Source: Epiperipatus broadwayi (taxonomy: Eukaryota; Onychophora; Udeonychophora; Euonychophora; Peripatidae). Taken from it: a DNA stretch of 64,000 bases. The translations under genes were made by a program, and so were the position numbers. The notes under the pieces are model-generated. The model had not been told where the DNA came from, ran no database searches, and saw only the letters and a list, made by a program, of their open reading frames with translations. Where the stretch lies: NCBI GenBank assembly GCA_028023455.1, contig JAQFVV010013365.1, forward strand, positions 1-64,000, given 5' to 3'. Position 1 is the first letter of the stretch. Each line of letters starts with the position of its first letter. Positions 58,196 through 64,000 of the stretch are shown here, one piece after another.

Positions 58196-59725
58196 GATCT
58201 ATTATCTTTATTAAACATATAATTAACTATATATATCGAATAAATTCAATACCTCATTTATTTTTATAGATGCTTATTTTATATGAAACCATTTTTATAA
58301 TACAAAATTTATTTTTTCGCTATGGTTGCTACACTATTACAAAGCTAAATTGTCTTTCAATAAAAATAAATCCTTTATAAAATAAACTCTTTACCACTCT
58401 TCTCTTTTCGCTCTCTCCTCACTCTTTTATTTTTTTCTCTTATTCATTATATCCCTTGATAACACATATTATTCTAGCATAACTATCGAATTTTTAATTG
58501 GTTTAAAAATTTATTTTACTATTACTTAAAGATATTTTTAAACATTGACAGAAATTTATCAAAATAATATGAGTTGAAAAATATTATTCTCTTTATTTCT
58601 TCAAAAATAATATTTGATAGATCCTAAATTTATTATTATTTATTGAACTACGTAATCGTGTCTTCGTATGTGTGTGAGATTACTATTTATTTGATATTAA
58701 CATTTTACTATCACGCACAATAAGAACTGCATTTATACATAAAATAAAATTGCAGAAACCATTCAAATAATCTTACACAATTCAATTCATAGACATATGC
58801 AACATATTCAGCTAACAACACAAACTTTACTAAAAATTTAAAAAAGAATATATCATTCGTTATCCATGCCGTTAATTTTCTACTTTTGAAATAATTATTT
58901 AGAATGCACTCATTGGTAATTTTTTGACATATATACTTCTATGATTTATACACATAAAATTTATTGGAATTTCACATAAATGTATAGGATATTTTAAATT
59001 TTTCATAATAGATACATGGATTAATATTTAGGGCCGAAAGTTTTCATACACTTATTTAGTAAGCAAAATCAACAACATTTCATATAATCATGTAACACAC
59101 TATAATATGAGAAAGTTACTTAGCACATCAGCATCAGTCACTTATAGCCACTGCTTTATAACAATTATTTTTCTTTAAAAACAGTTATTTCTGTAAGCAA
59201 CCATTTTTTATAAACTATACTAAACTTGTTGCGAACATAATAAAATAGTTAAAGATGATTCAGTTAAAGTATGTTCTTAATTTCACAATCAAACAGATCA
59301 CCATTACACAAATATGCTTATAACTAATTTATTAGATTTTGTAAATGGAATTTACACATATACTTACATTTGCGTTACAACATATATATATATATTTCAA
59401 TTGCATGTACATGAAATTGTTCTATACAAAATCGTATTATGGATAAATAAGTTAATAAATAAATCACTTATTCTTATATTTTTAAAGATGCGTAAAATGT
59501 TAAATTATCTAAGTAATTTATTTATTACTCTTTATCTGTTAATTTTCTATTTTGTAATTTGATAAAGATTTTTTATTATAATAAATATATACGTATACAA
59601 GTATTCAGTCTAGACATCTTAAATTTGGTTTTGACTTTATTAATATACAGTTATTTGTATAGAGTTTTCTAGGAAATATATGTATAAAACTAAAAAAAAC
59701 TTTTAAAGTTAAATATCATGTATAT
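58196..59725. other. A/T-rich non-coding DNA
   Basis: Nothing recognisable. Short frames (for example 59314-59562) are A/T-driven. Confidence 0.5.
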
Positions 59726-59734
59726 ATATAAGGG

Positions 59735-59950
59735 ATTTGAATTCAGACTTTCAAACTATCTACAGCTATATGATCTACCCCATATAAGAGACACACATGA
59801 TCACACACATGTGAAAAAGACATGCGTGTGATCATGTGTGTCAGCTGCATGGGATGGATTGGATAGCTGTAAGAATTTTGAAAGTCTGAATTCAAGTCCT
59901 TTAATATTTACATTAAGCTTAGTATAGACAATATACATGTATTTAAATAT
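59735..59950. repeat. PLE-B fragments in a hairpin
   Basis: TTTGAATTCAGACTTTCAAA to ACACACATGATCACACACAT is followed, after GTGAAAAAGACAT, by the inverse (GTGTGATCATGTGTGT ... GAAAGTCTGAATTCAAGTCC). The arms are about 90 bp. The hammerhead core is absent. Confidence 0.7.
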
Positions 59951-60905
59951 TATATATATATTGAACATTCTAGCTAACTATCAATTATTGATTAGTGAAT
60001 CAATATTATGAGTTTTTTTTAGCTAGAAAATAAAATAAAATCCTCATTACGCAATCTTTTATTAGCTTATATGTGTTATGTGAATGAAATGATTAATCAT
60101 TTTTATTATTTTGAATATATACTTTAGGAGTAATTTACATAAATATTCTAGTTTCATCCTTTGTACGCTTGGGTAATTGATGGGTTCTAATTGATCATAC
60201 CATTATATCTACATATATCGGGCAAACTAAGTTTTGATTTGTAAGTTTCTTGAAAAAGAAATTAATCTGATATCGATATAATATTTTTGTTTACAATAGA
60301 TAGTTCTAAAATTAAAAGAAATAGTTAATTTCAAAATTATAGTTATTGTTTTCTTCACTATTTATCTATAGACAGATGTCAGAAAGGACTTTTTATATCC
60401 CGGTATGTTTTTTTTTTACAACTTAGTTAGTCAATATTATAAAAGCAAGACATATTGTTAAAATACTGACATTGTCCTTTTACTGATTGATCTCTATTTT
60501 TTTTATTAGTTTAAATATTTGATAATAATTAGATGCGCAAACGCAGATTCACTGATAGATTTAACAAATGGTTTTAAAAACCATACTCATTTTATTACTA
60601 ATAGTTGACTTGTAGTTGACAAATTTTCCCCGCAAATATTTTAATAAGTTAATGTTTATTATCAAATTATTATTATTAATTTAATTGCAAATTTTTTTAT
60701 TACATTATTCGTTTTTCTATGCCATTTAATGAAATCCATTAGAATGATATACTACAGCTTTTACAACATATTTTGAAGGAAAAAAAAATCTGTTTAATTC
60801 AGGATGTTTACTTTTTTTTACTTTAAAACTTGAAAACATTAACGCTATTTACACAACTTTCTATTCATGTAAAAATTGTATTTTTTCGTCACTTACTTTA
60901 TATAT
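59951..60905. other. A/T-rich non-coding DNA
   Basis: Nothing recognisable. Confidence 0.5.
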
Positions 60906-60909
60906 ATAG

Positions 60910-61110
60910 TATATCAAGCTACCTACAGTTATCCACTCCGTTTTATATAACCAATATTCATGACTACATACATGTGAAAAAGATAAATGGTCTCCAATAT
61001 AAGATGGAGTGAATAGTTGAAGGAAGCTTGAAAGTCTGAGTTCAAGTCCTTTTTAAATATATTAAGTTTATTATAGACAATATGCATGTATTTACGTATT
61101 ATATACATAT
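60910..61110. repeat. PLE-B fragments, inverted pair
   Basis: CAAGCTACCTACAGTTATCC and ACTACATACATGTGAAAAAG are followed by the inverse module GAATAGTTGAAGGAAGCTTG, GAAAGTCTGAGTTCAAGTCC. No hammerhead core. Confidence 0.65.
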
Positions 61111-61478
61111 ATAATGCTCAACATGAATGAACTCTAACCAGCATCTATATTAGATTTAATAAAATTACCTGATGCCATTACCTGACTGATAAGTAGACAT
61201 TCTAGCTATTCATTAATTCATTTTTGTCTGCTTAGCAATTAGATGATGATATTGTGGTATATTTAATTAAATTTGATATAAATACCATTTGGAGAGTTTT
61301 TATTCCAGGACATTATGTTATTAAAACATTAATTTAGTACTACACACACACACACACCCACACATATCATTAAAAACCAGTCAACACTTAGACAATCCTA
61401 ATACCAATAACAATCAACAATTTCCAAACTGTTGTCAAGGTAACCTCCTTTATATATATATATATAACAAGATTTTTT

Positions 61479-61545
61479 AAATATCCCTATTCCCAAACTG
61501 ATTTCTAGCTGCTGGCTATCATCAGTGAGGTGCTAGGATATTCAG
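61479..61545 (-). ncRNA. type I hammerhead ribozyme-like motif
   Basis: Minus strand: CUGAUGA (61525-61519), stem II UAGC/GCUA with loop CAGCA (61518-61506), GAAA (61505-61502), UCAGUU with GUU as NUH triplet. Distal stem I has eight pairs (AAUAUCCU with GGGAUAUU, one wobble) and proximal stem I about four. Stem III is weak. Confidence 0.65.
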
Positions 61546-62194
61546 ACATTAGATGCAAAATATCATCTAAAACTCAGCATTTATCTATTATTAACTATTA
61601 AATAAAAATATGAAATTTTGTAATCTATATGACTTCAAATTGAGCTATCTAACTTAAATAGCCATATGGGACTGAACTAAACTCATGTATACCACATATT
61701 AGTAGCTTTAGCAATATAAAATCACCAAAGCCTCAAGAGAAAAAGTATAATTGCAAGGAAATCAAGTCATACATCACACGACTTAATTTAATAAACTTGT
61801 ACTACAAATGTTATGTAATGAGTATGCTTATAGCTCTTAACAAGTTTTTCTGAAAATACCTATCCCCAGATCAGTTTCTAGCTGCTGGCTATTAGCACTC
61901 TCATTATACAACATTTGTAATGCAAGCTTATTAAATTAAAGTCATGTGATGTATGACTTGATTACCTTGCAATTATAGTTCTGCTCTTGAGGCTTTGGTA
62001 GTGCCATTTTGTTAAAACTATTAATATATCGTGTATCTGAACTTAGTTCTGTCATATGGCTATTTAAGTTAGATATCTGGATTTGAAGACATATAGATGT
62101 CTGAAAATTTCAGATTTTCTACTTAATAGTTAATTAGTAAGTTAATTATTAGGCAAACACTGGGTTTGAGCTGATATTTGCAGATCAAATATCT

Positions 62195-62255
62195 GAATTT
62201 TCTAGTGCTTTACTGATGAGAGCCAACAGCTAGAAACTGGATCAGGATATTCAAA
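62195..62255 (+). ncRNA. hammerhead-like motif, tandem unit
   Basis: CUGAUGA (62213-62219), stem II AGC/GCU with loop CAACA, GAAA (62233-62236), then CUGGAUC, where other copies have CUAGUC. Stem III and the cleavage site are altered. Confidence 0.55.
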
Positions 62256-62559
62256 CAAGCTTGTTAATAGCTGATCATCCTCATTATATGTTATACAAGC
62301 TTATTAAATTAAGTCAAAAAATGTATGACTTGATTTCCTTGCAATTATAGTTTTGCTCTTGAGGCTTTGACGATATTATATTGCTAAAGCTATTAATATA
62401 TGGGGTATCTGGGCTTAGTTCAGCCCCATATGGCTATTTAAGTTAGATAGCTGGATTTAAAGACATATAGATCTCTGAAAATTTCATGTTTCTACTTAAT
62501 AGTTAAGTATTGGATAAATGCTGGGCTTGAGCTGGTATTTTTAGATCTAATGTCTGAAT

Positions 62560-62620
62560 ATCCTAGTGCCTCACTGACAATAGCCAGCAGCTAGGTAGCA
62601 ATCTGGCAATAGGGATATTT
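62560..62620 (+). ncRNA. degenerate hammerhead, tandem unit
   Basis: CUGACAA (62574-62580) and stem II UAGC/GCUA are kept, but GAAA is lost (GGUAG). G8 is also mutated. Confidence 0.45.
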
Positions 62621-62759
62621 AGAAAAGCTTGTTAAGAGCTATAATGCTCATAATATAATATTTGTAGTACAAGATTATTAAATTAAGTCATGTGATGTAT
62701 GACTTGATTTTCATGCTATTTTTCCAAACACTATATTTCAGCAATGCCTCCATGAATAA

Positions 62760-63655
62760 ATATAAGGTCTGAATTTCAAACAGCTATATGTATAAAAAGC
62801 ATATCTTGAGATTGAAGTAGAAATGGATAAAACTTAATCTTTTTCCCCAGTAAGGTTGGATTATAAACAATATAGCTATATCTCTTTTATTGATTGTCAT
62901 AGATATTCTATATAATCTTTGCTAGAAAGTAACACTAGGATGGAAGATGAAAATCTCACCACATGGCTTAATTATATGTAACTATTTAAGGTGTTAACAA
63001 CCATATAATTTGATGGAAAAATTTCTTATTAGTAAAGTGTTCTTTGGAGGATGTTGGAGAGATGCTTATTCTGTTAGAGAGTTTATTTTGCCATTTTATT
63101 TAATATGTCTTTTCTAGCTTCATTATCTGTGCATACAGTGCATATGTATATTAGTTTAATATGTATATATTTGTTTATACAAAATTCTAACATCCAGATA
63201 TTATATATTAATTAATAGTACATTCTTTTGGGGGTTTTCACATATGCAAAATATGTTTTACTTCTTTCCTATTTCAGAATTATAAAACACAGATTTTTAA
63301 AAAAAATATTTATCATCAGTTTAAATGAATATTTCTTATTTTAAAGTCACTATAAATTAATTATATAAATCATAATTGCATACAGTATATAAAATATTTA
63401 TATATGAGAGTAAAACTTTAAATCTAAAACTAATTAATAGTATTTTGTTTCCAATAATACATTAATGTAAACAAAAATACAAATTTCTTTTGCTACAAAT
63501 TATAAATTAATAAAATCCAACACTTCTGATTTAGCAGAGATAATATTATTCATATATACCATTAAAATAATTGCTAGGTTCTTTCAACATTAACATGTCC
63601 TTATCAAGCCAAACTCTATAAAATATAGACTTCTTACCAAACATAAAAACTCACT
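62760..63655. other. A/T-rich non-coding DNA
   Basis: Nothing recognisable. Confidence 0.5.
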
Positions 63656-63659
63656 TTAA

Positions 63660-64000
63660 TAATAAGACATCACTAACTGGAAAACTAGTTTGCTTAGAAT
63701 TAATTGCATTTTATGACTGCTTAAGAAAATATGATTCCTTAATTTTACATTTCTTGTCATGGGCTTCATACATCAATATATTAAACTTTTATGGAATAAA
63801 ACTATGACCCATTGCACATTGATGAATATAAAATGCTGAATATATCATACTATCTTCAATCACTTTTTATATGAATAATTATATTGTTGCAAATGACATT
63901 TCATATTCGTCTTTGTTTCACCAACATAAATAGCTCAACATCCTGGAACTTGACAAACAATAGAATATATTATTTGGATAGTATAGAGAAAGGACCTATG
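63660..64000 (-). pseudogene. GIY-YIG endonuclease fragment of another Penelope-like element
   Basis: Minus strand from the window edge: QIIYSIVCQVPGC, a stop, then AIYVGETKTNMKCHLQQYN. This matches the PLE GIY-YIG signature (I-Y-x-I-x-C ... C-x-x-x-Y-V-G-E-T) with CxxxxGC spacing. Further down, KIKESYFLKQS and NAINSKQTSFPVSD fit the domain's C-terminal Glu and Asn region. It differs in sequence from PLE-A and PLE-C. The RT, if present, lies beyond the window. Confidence 0.7.

Larger units (their letters stand above)
61455..62755. mobile_element. tandem and inverted hammerhead-bearing units, period ~370 bp
   Basis: GACTTGATTACCTTGCAATT at 61958 and GACTTGATTTCCTTGCAATT at 62327 start two direct units, and a third start is at 62700. 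Inverted copies occupy 61490-61900. Each unit has GAGGCTTTG, ATATGGCTATTTAAGTTAGA, AAGACATATAGATGTCTGAA, then a hammerhead, then AAGCTTGTTAAGAGCT. The order matches the 40-kb element. Tandem units cut by their own ribozymes are the arrangement expected of retrozymes. No protein. Confidence 0.7.

Noticed and set aside
61455-62755. CRISPR array, because of regularly spaced repeats
   Set aside because: Units are long (~370 bp), diverged and in mixed orientation, and the context is eukaryotic transposons.

Overview
The window is nuclear DNA from an animal genome. It is strongly A+T-rich, full of (TA)n, (CA)n, (TAA)n and TACA/TGCA-type microsatellites, and dominated by decayed transposable elements. 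No host protein gene, rRNA or functional tRNA could be supported. TTAGGG-like telomeric motifs, a Ty3/gypsy element, RTE-like LINEs and several Penelope-like element (PLE) families with GIY-YIG endonucleases point to an invertebrate metazoan. A lophotrochozoan such as a mollusc is plausible, but that is inference and the species cannot be read from the sequence.

Layout. 0-4.4 kb: a minus-strand Ty3/gypsy element (integrase, RNase H, RT, protease, coiled-coil Gag-like region), cut by the window start, with possible LTR/primer-site junctions near 4.79 and 5.71 kb. 5.8-19.5 kb: mostly featureless A/T-rich DNA with a ~60-bp minisatellite and a 440-bp microsatellite. 19.6-20.8 kb: palindromic repeats of a family called PLE-B here, carrying hammerhead-ribozyme-like sequences. 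21.9-22.1 kb: degenerate telomere-like array. 22.8-26.1 kb: a tandem-repeat element tail and two foldback elements. 26.6 kb: an inverted pair of hammerhead-like motifs. 28.1-32.7 kb: a rearranged minus-strand Penelope-like element (PLE-A) with many terminal-repeat modules that join a tRNA-like A/B-box segment to a hammerhead-like core. 33.7-35.6 kb: more PLE-B and a tRNA-like SINE head. 36.5 kb: a near-perfect palindromic foldback element. 37.4-39.2 kb: less A/T-rich unassigned DNA. 40.25-41.2 kb: an inverted/direct repeat with the best-preserved hammerhead motifs of the window. 42.7-43.4 kb: related foldback units. 45.2-46.1 kb: RTE-like endonuclease remnant. 48.45-52.06 kb: two head-to-head copies of a third PLE (PLE-C) forming a ~1.8-kb-arm palindrome. 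52.3-52.9 kb: a second LINE type. 54.4-57.85 kb: a dead RTE-like LINE with short hammerhead-family elements inserted in and just after it, each flanked by 13-15 bp target duplications. 61.45-62.75 kb: tandem hammerhead-bearing units of about 370 bp. 63.66-64.0 kb: GIY-YIG fragment of another PLE.

The unifying theme is RNA self-cleavage. At least four sequence families carry the type I hammerhead layout (CUGANGA, stem II, GAAA, very short stem III, stem I with internal loop). Penelope-like elements and short non-autonomous 'retrozymes' are known to carry such ribozymes. Here autonomous-type PLEs (RT plus GIY-YIG) and short hammerhead-bearing repeats lie side by side, which suggests that the former could have mobilised the latter.
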